From Nitratireductor sp. (GTDB lineage Bacteria > Pseudomonadota > Alphaproteobacteria > Rhizobiales > Rhizobiaceae): a stretch of 10,121 nucleotides of DNA. Position numbers and translations under genes: made by a program. The number at the start of each line of letters is the position of its first letter. Within the stretch, counting starts at the first letter, position 1. The stretch spans positions 1 to 10,121 of the forward strand of contig JAGRLQ010000033.1 of NCBI GenBank assembly GCA_020441735.1, read 5' to 3'. Shown piece after piece: positions 1 through 5,997 of the stretch. The notes under the pieces were generated by a model that made no database searches, was not told where the DNA came from, and saw only the letters and a list, made by a program, of their open reading frames with translations.

Positions 1-604
1 TCTGCGCCTGGTTGATCTGCTGGGTACCGTGATAGAGCCCGGTGGTATCCCCCAACCCCACCGTGTTGGCGGTGGCAAACAGCCGGAAGGCGGGGTGCGG
101 CGTGATTACCCGGCTCTGGTCGAGCAGGGTAAGACGGCCCGAGGATTCGAGCACCCGCTGGATGACGAACATCACGTCCGGACGGCCGGCATCGTATTCA
201 TCGAACACCAGCGCCACATTGTGCTGATAGGCCCAGGGCAGAATGCCGTCGCGGAATTCCGTGACCTGCATCCCGTCGCGCACGATGATGGCATCCTTGC
301 CGATCAGGTCGAGACGGCTGACATGGCTGTCGAGGTTGATCCTCACGCACGGCCAGTTGAGCCGCGCAGCGGCCTGTTCGATATGGGTCGATTTGCCGGT
401 CCCATGATAGCCGGAAACGATGACACGGCGGTTGTGCTTGAAACCGGCAAGGATCGCCAGCGTCGTTGCCTTGTCGAACAGATAGTCCGGGTCCACTTCC
501 GGCACATGCTCGGTGCGCTCCTTGTAGGCGGGCACCATGATGTCCGAATCGATATTGAAGGTCTTCTTCACCGACAGTTCGGTATCCGGCATTCCTTCGC
601 TCAT
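1..604 (-). CDS. cobS: Cobaltochelatase AAA+ ATPase subunit CobS (partial, C-terminus off the left edge)
   Basis: CobS is the AAA+ ATPase subunit of aerobic cobaltochelatase. With CobT and CobN it inserts Co2+ into hydrogenobyrinic acid a,c-diamide during cobalamin synthesis in the cytoplasm. The 201 residues present begin MSEGMPDTELSVKKTFNID and carry a CobS-type N-terminal segment containing VPAYK and PDYLFD. A Walker A motif GYHGTGKST lies at about 65-73, Walker B LVFDEYDAG at 132-140, and a sensor-like ATANT at 177-181 followed by GLGDTTGLYHG. The family is about 330 residues, so roughly 130 residues are missing, and cobT would be expected next. The start at 604 is supported by an upstream GGGAGA and family-like N-terminal length; Met5 (592) is a weaker alternative. 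All motifs are intact. The gene follows a J-domain gene on the same strand after a 246-base gap. Identification is very secure. Confidence 0.97.
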   Translation of the reverse strand, partial: MSEGMPDTELSVKKTFNIDSDIMVPAYKERTEHVPEVDPDYLFDKATTLAILAGFKHNRRVIVSGYHGTGKSTHIEQAAARLNWPCVRINLDSHVSRLDLIGKDAIIVRDGMQVTEFRDGILPWAYQHNVALVFDEYDAGRPDVMFVIQRVLESSGRLTLLDQSRVITPHPAFRLFATANTVGLGDTTGLYHGTQQINQAQ

Positions 605-850
605 CCGAGGCGTCTCCCAATGAGGCTATTTCCCTGTCCGGCTTGTCGCCCCTCCGAACACGTGCTCACAGTACCAGCGGCGCACAAGCCATGGCCCAAT
701 CAGTGACCAGCAGGAGTCGGAAGTTTGTCGCCCGGCGGAAACGCCGGAACCGGAATTCCTTTCAGTTTCGCTTAGCGCCTTTTTTTACGGTAAACAATGG
801 CCTTCGGCCACTGTCTCTGTGACCGCGACAATAACAGCCGCAAGAGGTCT
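605..850 (-). other. 246-base leader/intergenic region between the J-domain gene and cobS
   Basis: There is no coding frame with a plausible start and ribosome site here. The region holds a perfect 6-bp hairpin with a 4-base loop (CCGGCG-N4-CGCCGG, 732-747), about 130 bases before the cobS start. It also has an EcoRI-type palindrome GGAATTCC and an A/T run at 780-787. A short hairpin follows the J-domain stop. I looked for a cobalamin riboswitch because cobS is a B12 gene, but found no B12-box consensus. No convincing -35/-10 pair was found, so whether cobS has its own promoter here is open. Confidence 0.5.
798..810 (-). terminator. Weak candidate terminator hairpin after the J-domain gene
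   Basis: A perfect 5-bp stem (TGGCC-GAA-GGCCA on the minus strand) lies about 40 bases after the J-domain stop and is followed by TTGTTTACC. The stem is short and the T-tract is interrupted, so termination would be partial at best. It might separate the J-domain transcript from cobS. Confidence 0.3.
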
Positions 851-1471
851 TCAGCAGAAGCCCGCCTTCTGCAGGATCTTGTAGGCCGTAATAACCTCGC
901 GCAGCCGCTCTTCCGACTTGCGGTCGCCACCATTGGCGTCGGGGTGGTTCTGCTTGACCAGCAGCTTGTAACGCGCCTTGATGTCGTCGCTGGTCGCCGT
1001 CGCCGGAAGGTTCAGGTCCTCAAAGGATTTCTTTTCCAGCGCCTTGAGCTTGCGGGAGCGCACCGGTCCGGTCCCCGTCGCCTTGCCGGTGCGCCGGTTC
1101 ATCCGGTTATACAGGCGCTGTGCGCCTGCTGCCCGCGGGTCGTGTTCGTTGATCGGCGGGTATTTACCCCAGCGGTTCGACCCCATCTCCCAGGTCGGCC
1201 GAGCGCCGGTGACCGAATCCTTCTGGAACTTTGCGATTGCGTCGTCGTCGAGGCCCGAAAAGTAATTGTAGTTCTTGTTGTATTCGCGCACGTGATCGAT
1301 GCACATCCACAGGAACTGGCCTTCGCGGTTGCGGCCCATCGGCGCCTTGTGCGTGCCCGGCTTGTCACACCCCTCCCACTGGCAGGGACGGCTGTTGTCC
1401 TCTTCCTTCTTTTTCTTCGACGACTTGTTGCCGACGCGGATGGAATCGAAAAGGGGGGATGTGGGCTTCAT
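851..1471 (-). CDS. J-domain (DnaJ-like) protein with N-terminal Cys/His cluster
   Basis: This 206-residue cytoplasmic protein has its J domain at the C-terminus (about 148-203). The domain has the HPD tripeptide at 176-178 between helix KARYKLLVKQN and helix EERLREVITAYKIL. J domains stimulate the ATPase of Hsp70 (DnaK). The Gly/Phe-rich and zinc-finger regions of true DnaJ are absent, so this is a specialised co-chaperone, not DnaJ itself. The N-terminal half has a lysine-rich stretch at 19-24, then Cys30, Cys35, Cys57 and His60 (spacing CxxxxC...CxxH), which could bind metal; that is inference. The next Met after the start is residue 45, so the start at 1471 is the only sensible one, yet no Shine-Dalgarno sequence precedes it. 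It lies upstream of cobS on the same strand and divergent from bolA. The client is unknown. Confidence 0.88.
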   Translation of the reverse strand: MKPTSPLFDSIRVGNKSSKKKKEEDNSRPCQWEGCDKPGTHKAPMGRNREGQFLWMCIDHVREYNKNYNYFSGLDDDAIAKFQKDSVTGARPTWEMGSNRWGKYPPINEHDPRAAGAQRLYNRMNRRTGKATGTGPVRSRKLKALEKKSFEDLNLPATATSDDIKARYKLLVKQNHPDANGGDRKSEERLREVITAYKILQKAGFC

Positions 1472-1477
1472 GACGCT

Positions 1478-1506
1478 GGTATAGGGATTCGCACCGGGAT
1501 GAACAA
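1478..1506 (-). promoter_or_regulatory. Candidate promoter of the J-domain gene, possibly giving a leaderless mRNA
   Basis: On the minus strand TTGTTC (1506-1501), a 17-base spacer and TATACC (1483-1478) form a sigma70-like pair. The -10 box ends six bases before the ATG, so transcription would start at or next to the A of the start codon. This fits the lack of any ribosome binding site. The -35 match is only three of six. Confidence 0.42.
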
Positions 1507-1509
1507 GAA

Positions 1510-1538
1510 TTGACAGGTGATTTTATTGCCCCCATCAA
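1510..1538 (+). promoter_or_regulatory. Candidate bolA promoter
   Basis: A perfect TTGACA (1510-1515) is followed after 17 bases by CATCAA (1533-1538), a weak -10 box. It would give a leader of about 28 bases before the bolA ATG at 1574. The -35 box lies only four bases from the -35 box proposed for the divergent J-domain gene, so the two promoters could share bound factors. Confidence 0.4.
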
Positions 1539-1573
1539 GTGGGCGAAAGCGAACGCTCGACAGGAAAAAGGCG

Positions 1574-1849
1574 ATGGGCATCATACACGACATTGAGGAG
1601 AATATCCGCCGGGAACTGGCACCCGAAGCGCTTGAAATCATCAATGAGAGCCATCTGCATGCCGGCCATCAGGAATCCTTCGACGGGACCGGTGAAACCC
1701 ATCTGCGCATCCGCATCGTGGCAGATGCCTTCGAAGGGCTTTCGCGCGTCGATCGCCACCGCCGGCTGAACGCCCTTGTCGCCAGCGAAATGGACAAGGG
1801 GCTGCATGCCATCGCCATCGAGGCGAAAGCGCCGTCGGAGATCGGGTAG
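1574..1849 (+). CDS. bolA: BolA family protein
   Basis: This 91-residue protein spans the BolA fold (whole length, PF01722-type). The N-terminal helix IIHDIEENIRREL is followed by ALEIINESHLHAGH, then the conserved core HLRIRIVADAFEGLSRVDRHRRLNAL and the C-terminal LHAIAIEAKAP. BolA proteins partner monothiol glutaredoxins in [2Fe-2S] handling and some also act as transcription regulators. His34 and His69 lie in regions where family members often coordinate metal; that is family knowledge, not shown here. The frame stays open upstream to 1517, but 1574 gives the family-typical N-terminus and has AGGA/AAGGCG before it. No glutaredoxin gene is adjacent. It is divergent from the J-domain gene and its stop is two bases from the convergent transporter stop, leaving no room for a terminator. 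Confidence 0.93.
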   Translation: MGIIHDIEENIRRELAPEALEIINESHLHAGHQESFDGTGETHLRIRIVADAFEGLSRVDRHRRLNALVASEMDKGLHAIAIEAKAPSEIG

Positions 1850-1851
1850 GC

Positions 1852-3117
1852 TCACTTCGCCAGATTGCGAATGCGCAGCCGGGTAATACGGTTCTTCTGC
1901 CGTTTGAGAATGACGAAGCGCTTGCCATAGAAGGTGAAGGCCTGCTTTTCTTCGGGAATCATCTGGGCAGCATGGATGACCAGCCCGGCAACCGTCGTTG
2001 CCTCCTCGTCCGGCAGATCCCAGTCGAGCGCCCGGTTGAGATCGCGGATCGGCACGCTGCCATCGACCACCACCGAACCGTCCGGTTCGCTCGAAACGCC
2101 GCTAACCTCCACATCGTGCTCATCGGCGATATCGCCAACGATTTCCTCGAGAATGTCCTCCAGCGTCACCAGCCCCATCACCTCGCCATACTCGTCGACC
2201 ACGATGGCAATGTGCGCCTTCCTGCGCAAAAACGCATTAAGCTGGTCCCGCAGGGAGGTGGTCTCCGGCACAAACCATGGCGTGGAGGCGATCTTCGCCA
2301 GATCGATATCGGCCGGGCTGACGCCCTGCCCGATCGCACGCAGCACATCCTTTGAATGCAGCATGCCGACGATGTTGTCGCTTGCATCCTTCCACAGCGG
2401 GATGCGCGTATAGGGACTATCGAGAATTTCGGTAATCACCTTTTCCGCCGGTTGATCGATGTTGATCGACATCATGGCGGTGCGGTGCACCATCACATCG
2501 GAAACTTCCAGTTCGTGCAGGTCGAGTACGCCGCCGAGCCGGTCGCGGTCATCCTTGATCACCGAACCCTCGCGGTGAAAGACCTCGAACGTGCCGCGCA
2601 ATTCGTCATGGGCCGACAGCATGTCGTGGGTATCATCGAGCCTGACGCCGAACAGTTTCAGAATGGCCTTGACCAGCCAGGTCACGAAACGGGCGAACGG
2701 CGCCAGCGCCAGCACAAAAAACAGCACATAGGGCGCAATGGCGAGCGAGAACTGGTCGGCCTTTGCAATCGCCCAGGATTTCGGCATCACTTCGGCAAAG
2801 ATAACGACAACCACGGTCATGCAGGCCGTGGCGATGAAGACCCCCGCCTCGCCGAACATCTTCAGAAAGAAGCTGGTCGCCAGCGCCGAGGCAAGGATGT
2901 TGACGAGGTTGTTGCCGATCAGCAGCGTGCCGATCAGCCGGTCGCGCTTGCCGATCAGCCGCTGGATCGTCGCAGCCCGGGGATCCCCCTGTTTTTCCAG
3001 CGAATGCATCCGCGCCCGCGAAGCCGCCGTCAGCGCGGTCTCGGAGCCGGAAAAGAACGCCGAAAACAGGATAAGAACCAGTATGGAGGCCAGAAGCAGC
3101 CATTCTGCCGGTGTCAT
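1852..3117 (-). CDS. CNNM/CorC (HlyC/CorC) family transporter with CBS pair
   Basis: This 421-residue inner-membrane protein has the CNNM layout. A DUF21 membrane domain covers about 1-160, with hydrophobic segments near 5-24, 62-84, 92-112 and 122-150 and the motifs FFSGSETALTA and AEVMPKSWA. A CBS pair covers about 204-330 and ends GLVTLEDILEEIVGDI. A CorC/HlyC C-terminal domain covers about 343-415. Family members take part in Mg2+/Co2+ efflux and CBS pairs often sense adenine nucleotides; the haemolysin label in databases is historical. The ATG at 3117 overlaps the aroB TGA as ATGA, which indicates translational coupling. A TTG three codons upstream is possible but less likely. The canonical EVLPKT reads EVMPKS here, a mild variation. 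The substrate is not readable from sequence. Confidence 0.93.
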   Translation of the reverse strand: MTPAEWLLLASILVLILFSAFFSGSETALTAASRARMHSLEKQGDPRAATIQRLIGKRDRLIGTLLIGNNLVNILASALATSFFLKMFGEAGVFIATACMTVVVVIFAEVMPKSWAIAKADQFSLAIAPYVLFFVLALAPFARFVTWLVKAILKLFGVRLDDTHDMLSAHDELRGTFEVFHREGSVIKDDRDRLGGVLDLHELEVSDVMVHRTAMMSINIDQPAEKVITEILDSPYTRIPLWKDASDNIVGMLHSKDVLRAIGQGVSPADIDLAKIASTPWFVPETTSLRDQLNAFLRRKAHIAIVVDEYGEVMGLVTLEDILEEIVGDIADEHDVEVSGVSSEPDGSVVVDGSVPIRDLNRALDWDLPDEEATTVAGLVIHAAQMIPEEKQAFTFYGKRFVILKRQKNRITRLRIRNLAK

Positions 3118-4232
3118 CGCAAGCAATCCTCTTTCAAAAACGCCATGACCTCATCGCCAGGCACATCCTTGGCTATGTAGGATTGGCCGATGCCCTTTGT
3201 CAGGATGAAGTTCAGTTTTCCCGATGTGACCTTCTTGTCCTGGGTGATAAAGGCAAAAAGCGCCTCGGCCTCGGGCGGCGTGCCCGGGATGTCGCGCACC
3301 GAGACCGGCAGGCCGGCCTCCTTCAGGTGGCGCTCCACGCGGGCGACATCGTCCATGCTGCACAAATTCATCCGGTTGGAAAAGCGATGCGCCTGCGCCA
3401 TGCCGATCGCAACCGCCTCGCCATGCACCAGCTGGGATGCATCGTATTTCACATAACCTTCCAGCGCGTGGCCGAAGGTGTGGCCCAGATTGAGCAGCGC
3501 CCGCGCGCCGCCTTCACGCTCATCCATGGAAACGATCTTCGCCTTGGCCCGGCAACTGGTGGCAATTGCCTCGCTGAGGGCGCTGTCATGGGCAAAGATG
3601 GCTTCCCGGTTTTTCTCCAGCCAGGCGAAGAAATCCGCGTCGTCGATCAGCCCGTATTTGGCAACTTCCGCATATCCGGCGGCAAATTCCCGCCCCGGCA
3701 GGGTTTTCAGCGTATCGGTATCGGCCAGCACCAGAACCGGCTGGTGAAACGCACCGATCAGGTTCTTGCCCTGTTTGGCGTTGATGCCGGTCTTGCCGCC
3801 GACGGAGGAATCGACCTGCGCCAGAAGGCTGGTCGGCACCTGAACAAAGTCGATGCCGCGCTTGTAGACGGCGGCGGCAAAACCCGCCAGATCGCCGACC
3901 ACGCCGCCGCCAAGGGCAATGACGAGATCGGAGCGCTCAAGCCGTGCATCGAGCAGTTGCGAGAGAACCGCTTCCAGCACGCCCATGGATTTCGAGCTTT
4001 CGCCTGCCGCAACCGTAATCAGTACCGGCTCGAACCCAGCAGCCGAAAGGCTTTCCATCGCAGTTTGCGCATGCAGCCTGGCGACATTTTCATCCGTGAT
4101 GATGGCGCAGCGGGCATTCGGCCTGAGCGCTGCAACCCTTTCACCGAGCGTTTCCAGCAGGCCGCTGCCGATCAGGATCGGATAGCTGCGCTCGCCAAGG
4201 GCGACATCCACCGTGATTTCTTTTCCGCTCAT
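3114..4232 (-). CDS. aroB: 3-dehydroquinate synthase
   Basis: AroB converts DAHP to 3-dehydroquinate, the second shikimate step, using NAD+ and a divalent metal in the cytoplasm. The protein has 372 residues, normal for the family. It shows the NAD-binding GGGVVGD (108-114), then DFVQVPTSLLAQVDSSVGGKTGIN (128-151), and the metal ligands Glu189 (GYAEVAKYG), His251 (NLGHTFGHALE) and His270 (LVHGEAVAIGM). Everything needed for catalysis is present. ATG 4232 is chosen; the preceding codon is TTG, and GAGAA lies upstream. In many rhizobia aroK precedes aroB directly, but here the upstream neighbour is an unknown secreted protein 64 bases away, so aroK must lie elsewhere. Downstream it overlaps the CNNM transporter by four bases. 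Confidence 0.98.
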   Translation of the reverse strand: MSGKEITVDVALGERSYPILIGSGLLETLGERVAALRPNARCAIITDENVARLHAQTAMESLSAAGFEPVLITVAAGESSKSMGVLEAVLSQLLDARLERSDLVIALGGGVVGDLAGFAAAVYKRGIDFVQVPTSLLAQVDSSVGGKTGINAKQGKNLIGAFHQPVLVLADTDTLKTLPGREFAAGYAEVAKYGLIDDADFFAWLEKNREAIFAHDSALSEAIATSCRAKAKIVSMDEREGGARALLNLGHTFGHALEGYVKYDASQLVHGEAVAIGMAQAHRFSNRMNLCSMDDVARVERHLKEAGLPVSVRDIPGTPPEAEALFAFITQDKKVTSGKLNFILTKGIGQSYIAKDVPGDEVMAFLKEDCLR

Positions 4233-4296
4233 CAAATTCTCGCTGTTTTACTGGCCGTCTGGGTCAGGTCATGAATTTTGCCGGTTCGCAAGCAGC

Positions 4297-4926
4297 CTAG
4301 TCCTGCAGGGCATAGGGACTTCCCGAACGAATGCCCCGCTTGCCGTAAAATGCTGGCTTGTCCACCCCGCAACGAAAGCCGTTGGCATAGTCATCCGCCA
4401 CCTCGCGCGCCAGCACATTGGCGTCACGGTTTTCCAGCGCATCGACAAGGCCGACGGTGCAGGAGACCCGTTCGGCGGGCGGCGCATCGGGGTCGGCGAC
4501 GGTGGAGATTATCAGAACCTGACCGCGAAAGGCTTCATCGGAAGCGCCGGTATCGGGACTGATGTTGTCGATGAACCAGCGGTGGATGGTGGCAAACGGT
4601 TTGCCATCTTCGATCCGCCACTCGATCGTCTCATTGACGGAATTCCACTGCCCGAACCCCGTTGGAAAGGCGAAGGGATCGGTGGCAGGGCCATAGGCGG
4701 TGTACTGGCGCAGATCGCTTTCGGCAAAATACACCGGATAGCCTTCAAGCCCCTCGCACACGGCTTCACCACCCATCTGCGCTTCCTCCTCGCTTTCAGG
4801 TTTCTTCCAGGTGCAACCCGTATCGAAGTCGAGCTTCGTATAAACCGACTCGGCGGCATTGGCCGCAACCGGACAGGCGCCAACAATACCGGCCAGACCA
4901 ACAATGGCAGCAAGAGTTCTGTGCAC
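4297..4926 (-). CDS. Secreted or lipid-anchored protein of unknown function, four mature cysteines
   Basis: I do not recognise this 209-residue protein. Its N-terminus, MHRTLAAIVGLAGIVGA followed by CPVAANAAES, reads as a Sec signal peptide with likely cleavage after ANA (about residue 24). VGAC at 15-18 is an alternative lipobox, so it could be a lipoprotein. The mature part has Cys38, Cys57, Cys156 and Cys186, enough for two periplasmic disulfides. It also has an acidic stretch (PESEEEAQ, 43-50) and several aromatic motifs (FGQWNSVNETIEWRIEDGKPF). No catalytic motif is evident. The start is GTG at 4926, supported by AGGA six to seven bases upstream. It is divergent from ppa across a repeat-rich region and may be co-transcribed with aroB, since no terminator lies in the 64-base gap. 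Confidence 0.8.
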   Translation of the reverse strand: MHRTLAAIVGLAGIVGACPVAANAAESVYTKLDFDTGCTWKKPESEEEAQMGGEAVCEGLEGYPVYFAESDLRQYTAYGPATDPFAFPTGFGQWNSVNETIEWRIEDGKPFATIHRWFIDNISPDTGASDEAFRGQVLIISTVADPDAPPAERVSCTVGLVDALENRDANVLAREVADDYANGFRCGVDKPAFYGKRGIRSGSPYALQD

Positions 4927-4950
4927 GGGACTTCCTTTCCGAAAGCGCGA

Positions 4951-4978
4951 TGATTGCGCACCCTATGCAGCGCAATCA
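4951..4978. repeat. Perfect 9-bp inverted repeat between ppa and the secreted-protein gene
   Basis: The arms are TGATTGCGC (4951-4959) and GCGCAATCA (4970-4978), separated by 10 bases. It lies 24 bases upstream of the GTG at 4926 and about 90 bases before ppa. Neither side has a T-tract, so it is not an intrinsic terminator. It could be an operator for a dimeric regulator or a hairpin in the 5' leader of the secreted-protein mRNA. Confidence 0.7.
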
Positions 4979-4985
4979 CGACCAA

Positions 4986-5015
4986 TTGACAATTGTATTT
5001 CGCAGCAAAGACAAT
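4986..5015 (+). promoter_or_regulatory. Candidate ppa promoter, overlapped by inverted repeats
   Basis: A perfect TTGACA (4986-4991), an 18-base spacer and GACAAT (5010-5015, four of six matches) form the best promoter upstream of ppa, giving a leader of about 47 bases. The -35 box sits inside CAATTG-A-CAATTG (4983-4995). A 7-bp inverted repeat, TTGTATT-N13-AATACAA (4993-5019), flanks the spacer and covers the -10 box, as an operator would. Confidence 0.5.
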
Positions 5016-5068
5016 ACAAGGGCGGCAAAGTCCCCCATTTGGTCGCAACCTGACAAAGGCGGTCCTTC

Positions 5069-5602
5069 ATGCGCATCGATGCCATCTCCATCGGCAACAA
5101 CCCACCCGAAGATGTCAACGTCATCGTTGAAGTGCCGGTTGGCGGCCATCCGATCAAGTACGAACTCGACAAGGAGGCCGGCACGCTCGTCGTCGACCGC
5201 TTTCTCTATACGCCGATGACCTATCCTGGCAATTACGGTTTCGTGCCTCACACCCTGTCCGAGGATGGCGATCCCATCGACGTGCTGATCGCCAACAGCC
5301 GCCCGCTGGTAGCTGGCTGCGTCATCAACGTGCGGCCCATCGGGGTCCTCATCATGGAGGACGATGGCGGCCAGGACGAAAAGGTGATCGCCGTGCCCTC
5401 CAAGGGCGTCTCGGCCCGTTTCGATGCGGTGAAGAACTATACAGATCTGCCGGATATCACCCTGTCGCAGATCCAGCACTTCTTCGAGCATTACAAGGAT
5501 CTGGAACCCGGCAAGTGGGTCAAGATCGGCGACTGGATGGGCGCCAAGACGGCGCAGAAGATGATTCGCGAGGCCATCGAACGCGCCGGCACCAGGAGCT
5601 GA
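5069..5602 (+). CDS. ppa: Inorganic pyrophosphatase (family I)
   Basis: Ppa hydrolyses cytoplasmic pyrophosphate to two phosphates, which pulls polymerisation and activation reactions forward. It is 177 residues, the standard bacterial family I length. The signature EDGDPIDVL supplies Asp66, Asp68 and Asp71. Asp98, Asp103 and Lys105 (EDDGGQDEK) complete the Mg2+ and substrate site. Glu21, Lys30, Arg44, Tyr56 and Tyr142 match E. coli active-site residues with an offset of one. All catalytic residues are present. The ATG at 5069 follows AAGGCGG at a usable spacing and gives the expected N-terminus MRIDAISIGNNPPEDVNV. It is monocistronic as far as can be seen: the next gene is convergent, with only three bases between the two stops. 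Confidence 0.98.
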   Translation: MRIDAISIGNNPPEDVNVIVEVPVGGHPIKYELDKEAGTLVVDRFLYTPMTYPGNYGFVPHTLSEDGDPIDVLIANSRPLVAGCVINVRPIGVLIMEDDGGQDEKVIAVPSKGVSARFDAVKNYTDLPDITLSQIQHFFEHYKDLEPGKWVKIGDWMGAKTAQKMIREAIERAGTRS

Positions 5603-5605
5603 ACC

Positions 5606-5917
5606 TCAGCCTTCTTCCTGTAACAACCGGTCGATAATTGCCGCTGCCTCGCGCGGCAAGGCAAGCACCTTGGAGCGCGATGTGCTGCCGCTTTCAAGCG
5701 TGACCAGGCTTTTTGCCGTCCCGGTCTGTTTTGCCAGCAGCGCGATCAGTGCCTTGTTGGCCAACCCCTTTTCCGGCACGGCGCGAACGCTTGCCTTGAG
5801 ATGCGCCCTGCCATGTTCATCCGCCCACAGCCCGCCCAGCGCTTCCTTGCGCGCACCGGGCGAAAGGCGGATACGCAGCCGGATTTCATCGCCTGTAAGG
5901 TCGTAAACACGGTTCAT
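5606..5917 (-). CDS. DUF167 (YggU-like) family protein
   Basis: This 103-residue cytoplasmic protein has the DUF167 fold pattern. The motifs are RLRIRLSPGARKEALGG near residues 13-29, then LKASVRAVPEKGLANKALIALLAK at 40-63 and VTLESGSTSRSKVLAL at 72-87. The PGA, P.KG.AN.AL and G..SR.K motifs are the family hallmarks. The family is widespread and small, and its biochemical role is not established to my knowledge. The start at 5917 is preferred over the ATG at 5968: it has GAGG at a good distance and gives a family-like N-terminus, while the longer form would translate through a strong terminator hairpin. That hairpin ends only 19 bases before this ATG, so how the gene is transcribed is unclear. 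It is convergent with ppa. Confidence 0.87.
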   Translation of the reverse strand: MNRVYDLTGDEIRLRIRLSPGARKEALGGLWADEHGRAHLKASVRAVPEKGLANKALIALLAKQTGTAKSLVTLESGSTSRSKVLALPREAAAIIDRLLQEEG

Positions 5918-5936
5918 CGCAGCCTCAAAAAGCAAA

Positions 5937-5964
5937 CCGCCGGACTGCTTTTGCAGCCCGGCGG
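5937..5964 (-). terminator. Intrinsic terminator of the IalB-like gene
   Basis: On the minus strand, CCGCCGGGCTGC pairs with GCAGTCCGGCGG around an AAAA loop, giving a 12-bp stem with one G-U wobble. It is followed by TTTGCTTTTTGAGG. On the plus strand the wobble becomes an A-C mismatch, so the signal points to minus-strand transcription. It lies 33 bases after the IalB-like stop. Confidence 0.85.
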
Positions 5965-5997
5965 CCATGGATCAAAAAGGAAGCCTGCAATAGCGGC

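Noticed and set aside
29..706. Open frame of about 225 codons on the plus strand
   Set aside because: It is antisense to cobS, whose minus-strand frame has full AAA+ motifs. The plus translation is rich in His, Arg and Gly with no domain pattern, as expected of a complement frame in G/C-rich DNA.
605..850. Possible cobalamin riboswitch before cobS
   Set aside because: I searched both strands for the B12-box consensus and the characteristic core. Only a loose resemblance (GGTCACTGATTGGGCC on the minus strand) was seen, without the B12 box.
797..1513. 238-codon plus-strand open frame opposite the J-domain gene
   Set aside because: It is antisense to a gene with a clear HPD J domain; the start region has no ribosome site and the product has no domain signs.
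2356..3180. 274-codon open frame on the plus strand
   Set aside because: It is antisense to the CNNM transporter and His/Arg/Gln-rich with no domain signs; a mirror of the real gene.
3111..4274. 387-codon open frame on the plus strand
   Set aside because: It lies antisense to aroB, codon-aligned so that few stops occur. aroB has all its metal and NAD motifs; the antisense product has no recognisable motif or ribosome site.
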